A stretch of DNA of 64,000 nucleotides, from the NCBI GenBank assembly GCA_022560025.1, contig JAFISE010000031.1, positions 1 to 64,000 on the forward strand, in the 5' to 3' direction. Below, in pieces: positions 23,740-35,396 of the stretch. The notes under the pieces were generated by a model that was not told where the DNA came from, made no database searches, and worked only from the letters and a program-made list of their open reading frames with translations. Within the stretch, counting starts at the first letter, position 1. Each line of letters begins with the position of its first letter. This DNA comes from Stagonosporopsis chrysanthemi. Taxonomy: Eukaryota > Ascomycota > Dothideomycetes > Pleosporales > Didymellaceae. Position numbers and translations under genes: made by a program.

Positions 23740-25005
23740 ATGTCCTCGCGCGTGATTGAGGAAGGGTATTGGCGACACCCTCTCGACTTTACTGTTTGTA
23801 CGACTTTCTCTGGACAATTCTTTAAGTACTTTGATCAACACATCTCACCAAAGCACTTGAGAAGAAGCGAAGGATCCTTCCACCAATATGCGAAACTGCC
23901 AACGGAGCTGCAGCTTCGCGTCCTGCAGCAGTGTGATGCATCCACACTCTTTCAACTTATGCACACAACGCGTGACCTACGTGTCGAATCCAAAAAGCTC
24001 TTTTACGCCAATCGGATGACCTGGTACCGCCTTGAAATGGATGACTTGCTTCAGTCCCAGCTCCTTTCTGACTCCATATACGAACCTTGCTTCCTGGCCA
24101 ATATCGAGCAGCTTGACATCCATTGTGTGCATCTAAGCTCTGGAGAATTGTCACCCGACGTGTCGGACATGACGTTTGTTTCTGATGAGGAACAGTCGAG
24201 ATTTGTCGATGAGCAGATCAGAACAACGATCAAGAATTTCTGGTGTACTGTTCAACGCTTTTGTCCCCTAGTCAAACGGGTCATGTTCACCAGAGACGGA
24301 CCGTCTTTTCCTGATAAGGACGTTATAACTGACTGCTTTCTCAAGATTGCTCAGTTTTCTCCTCAAGGTCTTGACACCTTTTTTCATACAACTGAGTCAG
24401 CCGAAGAGGCTGTTGGTCGGCGAAGGAAAAGGGTGTTGTGGCGACTGCGAACTAGTAACAGTGAACCAAGACGCGAAAAGCATGGAGAGGCTCCTGTGAT
24501 AATTGTTATTCCACCGCAGAAGCCACATCGTGGGCGCGTGGGAGACTACATAAGATCCAGAACCTTATTCTATAGGATGGCCGGTCAGAGTTTCGCAGCT
24601 CGATTTCATCGGGCGGCTGCTGTGGAACAACACCATTTTCTGGGATGTTATGAGCCTTTCGCCTGCTCAGTCACTGATTGTGATGCATGGTTTGATCAGC
24701 CTGAGCAGTACACGACACATTTTCTTGCAACTAGTCATGGCAAGGATGACACAACGCATGGGCGAGTCGAAGCTTTGGTCACCGAAAACGAGAAGCGTCT
24801 CGAGTGCCTTCGAGAGGAAATGCATCAGGCGACTAGCATGTTTTGGGATTGGTGGGGAGAAGGGGAATCTGAGCAACGGAGCATGGCCGAGAAACATGTG
24901 ATGGATCAGCTAGAACGTGATCCGCTCTATGCAGGGAGCAAGCCGGTCAAGGAGCACGAATTGATGAAAAAGATTTACTATCTTGAGGGTCAGAACTCAT
25001 TATAG
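23740..25005 (+). CDS. F-box-like protein with a C2H2 zinc finger (421 aa)
   Basis: The frame is open further upstream to an ATG at 23665, but the ATG at 23740 is preferred because the residues between are unlike the rest. An F-box-like segment lies at about residues 51-95 (KLPTELQLRVLQQCDASTLFQL), suggesting binding to Skp1 and a role as substrate receptor of an SCF ubiquitin ligase. A C2H2 finger is visible with Cys 309 and 314 and His 327 and 333. A short basic patch near 230-250 (RRRKR) could act in nuclear import. The C-terminus is charged and helical. No named family is recognised. It is a single exon downstream of the secreted deaminase-like gene, on the same strand. Confidence 0.7.
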   Translation: MSSRVIEEGYWRHPLDFTVCTTFSGQFFKYFDQHISPKHLRRSEGSFHQYAKLPTELQLRVLQQCDASTLFQLMHTTRDLRVESKKLFYANRMTWYRLEMDDLLQSQLLSDSIYEPCFLANIEQLDIHCVHLSSGELSPDVSDMTFVSDEEQSRFVDEQIRTTIKNFWCTVQRFCPLVKRVMFTRDGPSFPDKDVITDCFLKIAQFSPQGLDTFFHTTESAEEAVGRRRKRVLWRLRTSNSEPRREKHGEAPVIIVIPPQKPHRGRVGDYIRSRTLFYRMAGQSFAARFHRAAAVEQHHFLGCYEPFACSVTDCDAWFDQPEQYTTHFLATSHGKDDTTHGRVEALVTENEKRLECLREEMHQATSMFWDWWGEGESEQRSMAEKHVMDQLERDPLYAGSKPVKEHELMKKIYYLEGQNSL

Positions 25006-25093
25006 GTGCCATGGGGAAGGCATTCGCTACACTACTAGAAAACATCTTTTCAAAACCAAAAGAACAATGCCAAATACTAGTGGAGAGTAGATT

Positions 25094-27013
25094 TTAGATA
25101 GTGCCCTCGAGTAGCTTCCGGAGAGTAGCAGTCCAATCTACGACCAGCAGGTTGCGCCAGCGCTCCAATATCCAGAGTGATAGTGCTACTGTTACCCACT
25201 CTTTTTCAATCGACGTCTGTGCAAACAAAAGAAAACATCCAAATGCTGTAAAAGGGACAATACCCAGGCATAAGACGATGGCCAAGAATTTCCAGATATT
25301 GGGCATTGAGCGATGCTGTGGCCTAGGCCACCGCATGATGATCGCGAAGTTGACCGCGCAGATGCAGGAGAACAGCGCGACACCGAGCGAGCGATTTGCG
25401 AGGTGCACCCACTCTGGACAAACACTGCTGCTGAACATGGATACAAATGGCAAGCACTTTAGAAATCTGCGTGCAGAACTGACTACTGCCTCCACGCTTG
25501 CGAAGATTGGCTGGAAGGCTTGAGAGGAGATGCGATACTTCATAACAAGCCATTTGATATTCGTGCACCACCTTGCGACCGGTCCAGTTTGCTCCGCTAT
25601 GTGGTACCGGCCATCGACTGAAAGCACGCCGCTCCAGGCCGTGATGTAGCATCGCCTGAGGGCCGTGGCTCGCTTGAGTGTGGTGGCAGACATTGTGTGT
25701 ACGATGAGCGGTATGAAGCGCAAATGCATGACAAAGCTCTCTAACCAGGCGCAAAGAGTACTGGTGCGAGTTGAAGGTGTGGGAATCAGGCTGTAGCTGC
25801 CGTCTGTGTCGAGATGATTGTTGTACGCTGCGAAAGTGCAGTACTTGATTTGTGAGAAACAAGCAAATAACGTGTAGAGTGTGCTGGTAGGAACTGAGGT
25901 ATTGCTCGCGCTTTTGTAGAGGGGATTCAATGTAAAACGGTTTGCGAGGTGTCGAGCAGTACTTTCTTTCGCCAGCGCGAGGGGTGTCAGGCAAATAAGA
26001 AGAATGTTTGACAGAAGCCAGCAGATGCAAGACAGCAGGCACAAGCACACCCAATAGAACGTGAGGGCTCGGGCAAGCTGAGCACGCGGATTATTACCTC
26101 CCCAGATGAGATCTCCCAGTTGTTGTCGAATCGCCAAAACGTCATGATCCACTCCGTCATCATCCACCCGCGTCTCAAAGAGGAGTTGTTGCACGAGCCG
26201 TGATGCGAGTTTGATGCCTTGCCATGTGCGATAGATGCACTCCAGCGGTGGAAGTAGAACCGGATTGTTGAGCCGGAAATGTGAAAGCTGCTGAATGCAG
26301 GTGTGGAGCCATGGACGCCCGACCTGCACAATCCCAAGCGCATCTGCATACCTCCAGATTGGTCCCAAGCTTTCGACCCACAACCTCCAAGCCACAAGAC
26401 TAGCCACTCCTGCGGCGACAGCCCAACAGAAGGCGAGTAGCGCCCAACTATGCCAGCGGAAATTGTAGACCTCAGGGCTGCCAATCTTGCGCCCACCGTC
26501 GTGGTAGAGGGTTTCGTAGCTGGGGACCTTTGTGATGACTCCGTCCTTCGCCAGTGCTGAGGACTTGACGTACCCCGCAATACCACGATCAGAAGAGATC
26601 GATGTTGAGGTCGCAATCGGAGCCGACTTGGAGGTGGACGTGGATGTGGAGGTGAAGGTAGACGTAGAGATGGAATCGACGGAGGAGCTGGAGCTCAAGT
26701 TTGAAGTTGAGGTTGAGAACAAGGTGTTTATTGACGGGGAGGTAGTCGTGTGTTGTATAGTGGTTTCGATGGTGACAGACTCCGGATTGGAAGGGCTACA
26801 GACTGGGCGCAGCGTACTGTAGCTGTCATAGAATGGCGACTCGAGGAGAGGCTGCAGCCATGCTTCTCCTTGCGGTACAAGGGCTCCAATGCCGTAGGCA
26901 GTCCATATGCCCGCAGCCCAGAGGGGGTGCCAGGACCAGAGCTGCGCGGCGGCGAGAAGTGGAGTAGAAGCCAAGAGAGCGCCTGCGCTCGTGATGATGG
27001 GAACTGAATCCAT
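25094..27013 (-). CDS. Multi-span membrane protein of unknown function (639 aa)
   Basis: The frame runs on 6 codons upstream of the ATG at 27013, but only through a non-ATG codon, so 27013 is taken as the start. The N-terminus has one or two hydrophobic segments (ITSAGALLASTPLLAAAQ), then a Ser/Thr-rich region at about residues 85-145 with many ST repeats. Further hydrophobic segments follow: WALLAFCWAVAAGVASLV, a long one around FYWVCLCLLSCICWLLSNI, and two near the C-terminus. It converges tail-to-tail with the F-box-like gene, with 88 bp between the stops. I do not recognise a family. A role in a cellular membrane is all that can be said. Confidence 0.65.
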   Translation of the reverse strand: MDSVPIITSAGALLASTPLLAAAQLWSWHPLWAAGIWTAYGIGALVPQGEAWLQPLLESPFYDSYSTLRPVCSPSNPESVTIETTIQHTTTSPSINTLFSTSTSNLSSSSSVDSISTSTFTSTSTSTSKSAPIATSTSISSDRGIAGYVKSSALAKDGVITKVPSYETLYHDGGRKIGSPEVYNFRWHSWALLAFCWAVAAGVASLVAWRLWVESLGPIWRYADALGIVQVGRPWLHTCIQQLSHFRLNNPVLLPPLECIYRTWQGIKLASRLVQQLLFETRVDDDGVDHDVLAIRQQLGDLIWGGNNPRAQLARALTFYWVCLCLLSCICWLLSNILLICLTPLALAKESTARHLANRFTLNPLYKSASNTSVPTSTLYTLFACFSQIKYCTFAAYNNHLDTDGSYSLIPTPSTRTSTLCAWLESFVMHLRFIPLIVHTMSATTLKRATALRRCYITAWSGVLSVDGRYHIAEQTGPVARWCTNIKWLVMKYRISSQAFQPIFASVEAVVSSARRFLKCLPFVSMFSSSVCPEWVHLANRSLGVALFSCICAVNFAIIMRWPRPQHRSMPNIWKFLAIVLCLGIVPFTAFGCFLLFAQTSIEKEWVTVALSLWILERWRNLLVVDWTATLRKLLEGTI

Positions 27014-27617
27014 GATGGATAAAGGTCGCAATGTGGAGATGGATGTGAATGGTAGCCAAAAGGTTCTTCAGAAGTAGAAAACAGAGTGCCAGTTCGTGAC
27101 ACAGGAGATACCACAAGCTTTATCGGCGTGAGGAAAGGGTCCAAGACATCTAGCTCCTGTTGTGCAGCTTTGTCTATTATGCCGCTTTGTTAATAGACCC
27201 TCTATCCTTCGCCTATTGTGCTGCTTTGTCAAGTGTGGCGCGTTGAAAACAAGCGAGGTGAAAGGCAAAGAACAACAAGACACACGAACATCACAGCCTC
27301 AAACAGGATGGATCACAGATTGAAAGGACAGGGTGACCATCGATTCCTAGTTCGAAGATACTGGTTGGATTTCGGCTCGGTGGATCATCCTCGATTCGTG
27401 GACCTGCGATGTACATAGTCGACCCTCACATCTCCATTCTGAAGGATCCCGGCGCTGATAGAAAAGTAAAGGAACCACCATCGCGCATCCGTCTCTGGTC
27501 ATATCGACTCGAGAAGCTAAACTTATGGTTGATGCGTCAGCTGGCATAATCTGCAATTTGACGTGACGGAATCGTGAGAAAACGCTGGCTGTCCATCACC
27601 ATGATATCAATGCTGCC
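27014..27617. other. Intergenic
   Basis: This lies between the promoter side of the membrane-protein gene and the 3' end of the next - strand gene. A short repeated phrase, TGTGC(A/T)GCTTTGT, occurs near 27160-27170 and 27218-27230. No gene is seen. Confidence 0.4.
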
Positions 27618-28196
27618 TCAAGCTAGCGCTCTCTTTGCTACAGCGATTAGGTCCCATGCTTTCCCACCAACCTCATCTGCACTTTGTGTTCGTACATTCC
27701 AGCCGTTAGCGAAGCAGCCCTTATAGTCATCCCAGTCAGCGCGAGGGCCAACCCATATGATGGTCTGAACGTTATTCTGACCGTAATCTACCATGTACTC
27801 GCTAATTAGACCAACGCGGCGTGGATACACGAACAGCCAGGCCTCAGCGTCTGCTGCAAGCGGCTCTAAGAAGCGGGTCCCATGAACGCTGCAGTGATGT
27901 GTCGCAGGCAAGTAGGTATTCGGACTTGGTGCAACCTCGACGCCTACGATGTGTGCGTCGTAAGGCGAGGCGTTGAGGAGCGCCTCTAGAAGACCGAAGC
28001 CGCTGCCTATCGAGAGCGCTAGCGCTGGCGAGGGCGGGAGAAGCGAGTAGAGGTGGGCGAGGAGCGGCGTGCTGAGAGCGAGACAGCAGCCCGAGTAGAC
28101 GGAAGCCTTGTTTGTCAGCGTGGGAAGGGAAGGAGCGTCTTCGAGGGGCAAGAGCGATCCAATATCGTCGTCGGTGCCATTGCTATCGTCGCCCAT
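27618..28196 (-). CDS. Methyltransferase-like protein (192 aa)
   Basis: The ATG at 28196 is chosen; the codon before it is GTG. Residues around 58-72 read ALALSIGSGFGLLEALL, a Rossmann-type S-adenosylmethionine-binding glycine motif. An acidic residue follows at the end of the next strand (HIVGVEVAP). The protein is short for a methyltransferase and I see no substrate-specific motif, so the reaction is unknown. It is transcribed divergently from the vacuolar protease gene, sharing a 297-bp promoter region. Confidence 0.6.
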   Translation of the reverse strand: MGDDSNGTDDDIGSLLPLEDAPSLPTLTNKASVYSGCCLALSTPLLAHLYSLLPPSPALALSIGSGFGLLEALLNASPYDAHIVGVEVAPSPNTYLPATHHCSVHGTRFLEPLAADAEAWLFVYPRRVGLISEYMVDYGQNNVQTIIWVGPRADWDDYKGCFANGWNVRTQSADEVGGKAWDLIAVAKRALA

Positions 28197-28493
28197 CACA
28201 CCGCCGTCCTTTCCGAATCAAAACGTTAACGCTGCTCGATGCGCTGCAGGACTCTCGAGAAGCTCTGGCTGCGCACTTGACACGCGGAAGTGGTCGTATT
28301 GGGGGGCAGGTAGAATGCTAAGAACTGTCGTGACTTTCTGCGGGCCCCATCACATCATCACGCATGATGCCAAGCTCTCACCCCGCAGCTCCAGCTGCAT
28401 CCCAACCACTGCGCGTCGCGACAAGCCGCTGACCTCTTCGTTGCAGAAAGCTTGCAGAGCTCCAGCTGGTGTTACTACACCATCAACGAGCTC
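28197..28493. promoter_or_regulatory. Shared divergent promoter region
   Basis: These 297 bp separate the start codons of the methyltransferase-like gene (-) and the vacuolar protease gene (+), so both promoters must lie here or overlap. No TATA box or named binding site could be assigned. Confidence 0.5.
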
Positions 28494-31427
28494 ATGGCCC
28501 GCTACAATCCTTTCTCGTTTACGCCTGGGCCTGTCAACTTCTTTGCGACGCTGATCTACATAGCTCTGTTTGCCGTGCTGTTGGTCGTTCATCTGCGAGT
28601 ACCGAACTATCCATCCAAAGATCCACAAGGCATCAACCTCACAGAAGCTTGGAATGATCTTCAGCACATCACTTGCCAATTCCATCCTTACAACAGCCAT
28701 GCCAACGATCACGTACGCGACTACCTTTTGGGACGCATCAAGGACGTCGTGAACTCCAAGAAATTGGGCAAGGACGACATTGAAATCATAGACGACAACG
28801 TTTCAAATGCCACGTTTTCGTCCAGTAACACCACCGTCTATTTTGAGGGAACCAATGTCATCGTCGCCATCCGCGGCTCCGAAGATGATGAGCCTTTCTA
28901 TTCGTCTAATCAGAGTGCACAGACAAATACCCGCCGTCCCAATAACGGCGGAGTACTCGTCAATGCCCACTACGACTCTGTGAGCAGTGGTTATGGTGCT
29001 ACAGATGATGGCGTAGGTGTTGTATGCGTGCTGCAATTGCTCTCCTACTTCACCGAAGAGCGAAACTGGCCCAAGCGAACTATTGTCCTCCTGTTGAACA
29101 ACGGTGAAGAAGATTTCCTGAACGGTGCCAAAGCCTTCATGCGCCATCCGATCTCCCAAGTGCCTCATACCTTTCTCAACCTCGAGGGTGCTGGTGCCGG
29201 AGGACGAGCGACCTTGTTCCGCAGCACCGACACCGAAGTGACCAGATACTACCGCGCCGCCAAGCATCCTTTCGGAACTGTTGTCAGTGGTGATGGTTTC
29301 AAGAAAGGTCTCATTCGTAGCGAGACTGACTACAAGGTCTTCTATGGCGAGCTTGGCTTGCGTGGGTTGGACGTGGCTTTCATGGAGCCCCGTGCTCGTT
29401 ACCACACGGTGGAGGACTCAACCCGCGAGACTTCCTTGAAATCAGTATGGCACATGCTCTCCGCTTCCATCGCTACGGTATCTGGATTGGCTTCAGACAC
29501 AAGCAACAAGTTCAGTGGCAGCGAAGACACGAGCTCAGACGGCAAGGTTGACGCTGGCACCGGTACTGATGCAGTGTGGTTCGACCTGCTTGGTCAAGCC
29601 TTCATCGTGTTCCGCCTACACACTTTTTTCGCTCTCTGTGTTACGCTGCTCGTCGTCGCGCCACTTATACTAATCGGTCTCACCTTTGGTCTCAGTAAAG
29701 CAGATAAGAACTATCTCTTCGCACGCAAGGCTTACGTCCACTCGTCGGACGATGACGAAGCTATTCATCTTGGCGGCTGGCGAGGCTTTTTCCGCCTACC
29801 TATCGTCTTCGTCATCGCAACAGCTACTGTCATCGGGCTTGCGTACCTAGTTGTACGAGTCAATCCGCTGATTGTCTACAGCAGTCCCTACGCTGTCTGG
29901 AGGTAAGCCATTTCCATTGCTTAAGGCATGTAACAACCACTTCTCAACTATTACTGACTGGTACATAGCATGATGATCTCTGCGTGGATTTCATTTGCCT
30001 GGTTCTTCTCGCGTGGGGCAAGTGCAATGCGCCCGTCTGCACTCCAGCGCATTTATGGTCTCATCTGGCTTTTCGTTGGCAGCTTCATACTTCTTACATT
30101 TGTCACGGTTCTTGCGAACAACTACCAGCTAGCTGGCGGATACTGGGCTTTGTTTTACTTCGCCGCTGTGTTCGCAGCTCTACTGTTATCTTACCTCGAG
30201 CTGTTTTTCGCACCGAAAAAGTCAGCTTACGCACAGACCTTCGACGTCGTTGAGGAAGACAGTCAGCCTGCCAGTCGGCCCCTTACCGGTAACAGCGCAT
30301 CACGATCTGAGGATCGCCATCAACCTGATGACGAAGCCACGGAGACGACTTCCCTCTTGCGTGGTAATCAACGAAGCTTCGCGAGGGGCAGGCATGGTAG
30401 CCGACGAGGATCCTCTGCCGAAGAAGATGAGCCTCGACCACTAGATCTTGGGCATCCGTATCCCGGAGAACAAGAGTGGAGTGGAAAGCTGCCAAGCTGG
30501 ATCTGGATTGTGCAATTCCTTCTCTTGGTGCCCATTACCGTCATTCTGGTCGGTCAGATTGCCTTGCTTCTTACGTCGGCACTCTACCAGACGCCGTCGG
30601 ACGGAAACTCGTCACTCTTCATTTACCTGTCTTTCGCCGCACTCACTACGCTACTTATCGCGCCTGCCGGGCCGTTCGCTCATCGAATCACCTACCACAT
30701 CCCCACATTTTTGTTCCTGGTTTGCGTTGGTACGGTCATTTACAACCTCGTGGCATTTCCTTTCAGCAGGGAACATCGCCTGAAAGTGTACTTTGTACAA
30801 CAAGTCAACCTAGAGACTGGCGTGAACACGGTATCCCTGACCGGCGTTGACGGTTACGTGCAACAAATCATTGCGCAGTTGCCGAGCGCACAAGGGAAGA
30901 ATGTGCACTGCACCACGCCTGATGTGGTGACGCGCAAAGAGCTGAAGAAGTGCGAGTGGGAGGGGCTCCCCGCAAAAGTAGTTGCAGATGCGACTCTGTT
31001 CAGTAACAGATCTCGCACTGACAATTGGCTCAACTACACGATCAGGAAGAGCAACAAGACTGGGGAGGCTACGATTCAGGTGGCAGGGCAAAATACGCGA
31101 GCATGTCGCGTCCTGTTTGACACGTCGATCCGGGATCTGTCGGTTGCTGGGGGTGTCTCAGATCCCCGCTTTAGACGCACCGGCGAACACGGCTCCCGCG
31201 AGTTGCGCCTCTGGCACCGCGAGTGGTCCCAACCCTGGAACGTGAGTGTTTCATGGGACGCTAAGGAGAATTTGAAGATTTCTGGAAGGGTGGTGTGTCT
31301 TTGGTCGGACGCGAATGCGGGCGACATCCCTGCATTCGATGAGGTACAACATTATCTGCCAACCTGGGCTATCCCATCAAAGATCAGCGACGGACTTGTG
31401 GAAGGCTACAAGCATTTCGAGATGTAG
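28494..31427 (+). CDS. PFF1: Vacuolar membrane protease, M28 family (955 aa)
   Basis: Exons are 28494-29902 and 29969-31427, joined in phase 2 over a 66-nt intron (GTAAGC, ACATAG). The start MARYNPFSFTPGPVNFF is typical of the family. A membrane segment at about 10-35 is followed by the luminal zinc aminopeptidase-like domain. Putative metal ligands and catalytic residues are H159 and D161 in NAHYDS, D171/D172 in GATDDGVGV, and E205/E206 in NNGEED. The C-terminal half contains many transmembrane helices, an acidic cytosolic loop with Arg/Ser repeats, and a luminal tail. The length agrees with fungal members. The family sits in the vacuolar membrane and is related to FXNA and glutaminyl-cyclase-type peptidases; its substrates are poorly defined. 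Confidence 0.92.
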
Positions 31428-31741
31428 GACCTGTCGTGAGCCTGGGCGACTGGATGCCTAAGCTGTTACTTATCCTTGTTGTCGCAAATCTTGTCTTGCT
31501 GCGATATCCTGACCGGAAGCATTTCAGCACGGCGTTTTTGGTCATTTGCTTCGTTAAGCGTCATTTGATGCTTTATGCGTGTTTGTTATGGCTTCAAATA
31601 ATGCTTGCTCACAGCCTCCCTTTGGCTCTGCGTTCCTTTCTCGTCATTGAAGTTCGCCGTTACACCGTATTCTAGTATGGCATTTGCAGTCTTTGCTGAA
31701 GCTAATGGCAACGATTGACACGATTCCCTTGTTGACGAATA
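31428..31741. other. Intergenic
   Basis: This is a 314-bp gap between two + strand genes. It must hold the PFF1 3' UTR and the promoter of the coiled-coil gene. No signal could be singled out. Confidence 0.4.
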
Positions 31742-34700
31742 ATGCCACAAGTGTATGACAACATCCAACAATACGTACAAAGCCATCCGCTTCCTGCCTA
31801 CGCGATTGCATCCAGCTTCGTCATCCTTCTCTCGGGAACCATTCTCCATATCAGCAGACAGGCCCTTGTATATACTCCAGTTTTGGTGGACATTTCCTCC
31901 CTCAGGTACTACTCACAGCCAGCGGGTGACCACATCGCAGCCGTTTTCGATTACTGGCCCCTCTTCGTGCAACAGATTCGAACCTCGGTGTGCATTTTGA
32001 TCGGTCACGCTGCAGCAAAAGTCCTTCAAATTGGTGGGCAGGCGCGCGAGATCAGGCCTTTGTTTATCGCACTTGCAGACCGCCTCAAAGCAGAAGCGCC
32101 ACATCAATTGCGACATCCCTGGATAGCGCGGATACCGGCTCTTCGGGTCCTCACCGTCTTTGCGCTCGCAGCAGTTTGGCTCCACGCCCGCCGTCTTTTG
32201 GGATCCTGGACTGCAAGTCATCGAAAGGCGACGACGGACGCGCTGCACTTCGTTGCTCTTGCTAGTTTCGTGGTTCAGGGGTCCAGCTCGGGCGATTGGC
32301 TGGTGGCTGCGCTAGTCATGGTCAGCTTTGACGTGTTCCAGCGCGCATTGGCTGCCGATAACGAATCATGCCCTCACAACAACGGACCACCATCTGCACT
32401 TGAAACTCTCCTGGAGCAGACTAACACGGTCTTGGTCGAATCGCAAATTGTCGATCTGTCCAGGCGATCACTTTCGCGGTCGCAAAAGGGAGACTCCACA
32501 TCTATTATAGGGCCCAACGACTCGAAAGATCGCGAGATCGTGCGACTGCAATGGTCACTCACCGACTTGCAGACCGCAATCAAAGCCAAGGATGTGGATT
32601 TAGGCCTTGCCCAGCGGGAACTTCTTAATGCCAAAGATGCGCTTACAAAATCACTTGCAGATATCTCGGCCCTGCATGATGACATGAAAGCGATGAAGCA
32701 GACCCTTGCCAAGAGCCATCAAATCGTTGTCTACCGAAAAGATATTGAACTCTTTGCCCTCCGCAAAGGCAACGAACAGAAAGAAAGACACATGCAAGAG
32801 AAGGAGGCCCAGTTCTCCGAGACGTTCAAGCAGCAGCGCGTCACCTTGGAGCTGAAAGAAGCACAACTCGACGTACTCAAGGAACGACTAGCCGCAATGG
32901 AGCGTCAAGCGAGCCCCCATTTCGCTCACGATGCTAGATTCGAGGAGAACGGCAATACCGACCACGAGTTAGAAGTTCGCCTATTACGGGTCATGAAGGG
33001 CCGAGAGTCCTTGACAGGCTCTGAAGAGGATAAGGATGTGATCATCGAGCAGCTCCAATACGAGCTGGCTGCTGCGAATCGATCCGCCGAGGACGTTGTC
33101 AACCAGCAGGCAGAGCTGCAAAGGGCTTGGGACATCAGTAAGAAGATTCAGAACGCCCTCAAGGAAGAACGCGAACGTCATGACCAGACCAAAGCACTGC
33201 TGCAAGAAGCCAGCGCCGAACTGGAGGAGACCCAGATGAACCGGAGGAGAAGCAGGAGTGACCCATCTGGTCGACTACCCACGATTGAAGAGAACGATCA
33301 GAATGAGCTGGAGGCAATGTTTGACACGGCCCAGCAAGACAACCTACGCCTTCACGCGGAAGTTGAGATTCTTGACAAGCGGGTTCGCGATGCCAATGCA
33401 CGAATATTTCAAGCGGATCAGGAGATCGAAGGGCTGCGCGAACAGCTTCGACTAGAGCATGCTATCAACGAAGATATGGAAGCGGCTCGGCCTAGTGTCG
33501 TGCATCGCGTTCACTTCCAGCGAATGGAAGGCCAGCTGAAGGAGACCAGGGACGACCTAACCAAGAAGGAGGCGGAAGTCCAGAAACTCAGGACCACGAT
33601 GACCGAGAAAGACCGTCAACTCGAGAAGCTTCACTCGGATATGGAACTTGCTACGAAGAGCAACGAGTCTGTGCGCAAAGAAATCGACCGGTTGAAGCAA
33701 TCAGTCGCGGAACTTAGGGCAGCAAAGGAGAACCTCATGCAAGACCAAGAATTACTTGCTGGGCAACGCACGAGGCTTCGTGTACCTTCGGCCGAAAACA
33801 TGTCGGCGCGAACAAGTGGTGCGACGCTCATCAACGAAAACAGCCCGCCACCACGACTGACGCACTCAGATGATGCCCCAGCAGTGCCTGTTGCGCCTAT
33901 GCTTGGAAGTCCAATCTTGGGTGGCGTACAGCAAAGAGGCGCACCTCGCAGCCACCGGAGAAACCAGAGCGACTCGCAGAATCACGCTGCGCCTAGTGTT
34001 GCAACCGAAGCAGACCGTCGCCACATAAAGAAAAGAAGCGGTCTTGGACTCCGGGATATGGTGAAGCGTATTGTCAAGAAAGACAACAGCATCGAAGGCA
34101 CCTTGCGCAGTCCAACCATTTCTGAGTCTCAATGGGGCGAAGCTCCTGTCGCTTCAAACATAGATCGTGCCCCGAGGACTGTTCCAGCGCCTCTTCGCGA
34201 GCGTTCATTGTCACTCACATCGCACCCTCCCACTCCCGCAAAGGAGGTTCAGCCGATGGCACGACCAATTCCCCGCCCTATCAACGGTCCTCCAGGTGCT
34301 GCATCTCGCCCACGCACAAGCACAGCACCCACAGCCTCCATGCCCCGCCGTTTCCCCAGTAGAAAGGAGCTTGACGAGCAACACCTGCAGCGACCGCGCA
34401 CGGCGACACAACCTGTCCATGGAACTCAGACTGCTGTTCTACAGAAAGCTGTGCGCCCACCGAACCCCAGAAGGAGCTCTCAAACCAGGTACTACACGAG
34501 TCCTGACGCGATCGCCATTGATAGCAGGGAAGACTTGAGATTGCCAAGTGCGCGATCGCAGTCTGCTGCTACGGTGAAGGCGCTAGACAAGCAAGCTAAA
34601 CACGACTCGGGAATTGGTGCCATTTCCGACGGCGAAAAGAGCAAGCTCAGCAGGCTTAGTTGGGGCAACACAGCGTAAGTCGAATCAATGCCATCGATTC

Positions 34701-34757
34701 GTGAGCAAGATTCTAACATCGAACAGCAACAAGTTGAAGAGAAGATCCCTTTACTAG
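31742..34757 (+). CDS. Membrane-anchored coiled-coil protein (987 aa)
   Basis: The large exon 31742-34674 is followed by a likely 52-nt intron (34675-34726; GTAAGT, TTCTAAC branch site, ACAG). A final 31-bp exon ends at TAG 34755-34757, giving the tail ANKLKRRSLY. Without splicing the frame ends two codons later at 34678. The N-terminus has three or four hydrophobic segments (about 18-40, 135-160 and 170-205), so the protein is probably membrane-anchored. Residues of about 265-700 are heptad-rich coiled coil. The rest is Ser/Pro/Arg-rich and disordered, with a basic helix near 770 (LRDMVKRIVKK). The family is not recognised. A tether, a cortical scaffold or an organelle-linked structural role would fit. 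Confidence 0.75.
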
Positions 34758-35396
34758 CACGATCGCTTTCATGATACACCATGACTTCTAAGAGCATATT
34801 CACTACAATGCGAGCCTATAGACCGCTGCATTTACGCATAGAACACATTATAGACCCACATCCTTTCGGCATTTCTTTTTCATATTACCATTCAGATACC
34901 ACACACAATTTCACATACCCTTTTCGATCGCTTGTGTTGACTCCTTGTTCCCATGGCTTGGTCCCAGATGAACCAGTGCGCCCAAAGACGCAGAGAGCAC
35001 TTGTAATGAGCCCTGATTTTCTGTTAGATGAGAGCACATGATGATGGTCGAAGAAAGATCACGCTCATGTTCTGTTGCAGCAAACACTGACTGTTCCATG
35101 AGGTCTGCTCTCCAGAGAAGTGCTTCTCAGCGGAAATGTTGCACTGAACCCCCAATCAATCAGCATTGTAAGACGAGACTTGAACTTCGCAAGCGCAAAG
35201 ATTGTTACATACAGCGGGGCAACAGGTAGTGCCACACCCCAGATGAGTGACAACCATCAGCTTCGGCCCCACTTCGATTGCGTGATCGACCGACGGTTTC
35301 CTCTGACCTAGAAGTCCTGAGCTTGCTTTGGTAACGATCATTACGGCCCCTTCAATTTTTAATTGTGAGATCATTTTGTTCAGATCCTGGAAGGCA
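34758..35396. other. Intergenic
   Basis: No gene is recognised. Small frames occur on both strands with no domain, and none continues into the aminotransferase exons. Confidence 0.4.

Noticed and set aside
25323..26054. 243-codon - strand frame overlapping the membrane-protein gene
   Set aside because: It lies in another frame of the same strand as the 639-aa gene, which has consistent membrane segments. No features were found in this frame.
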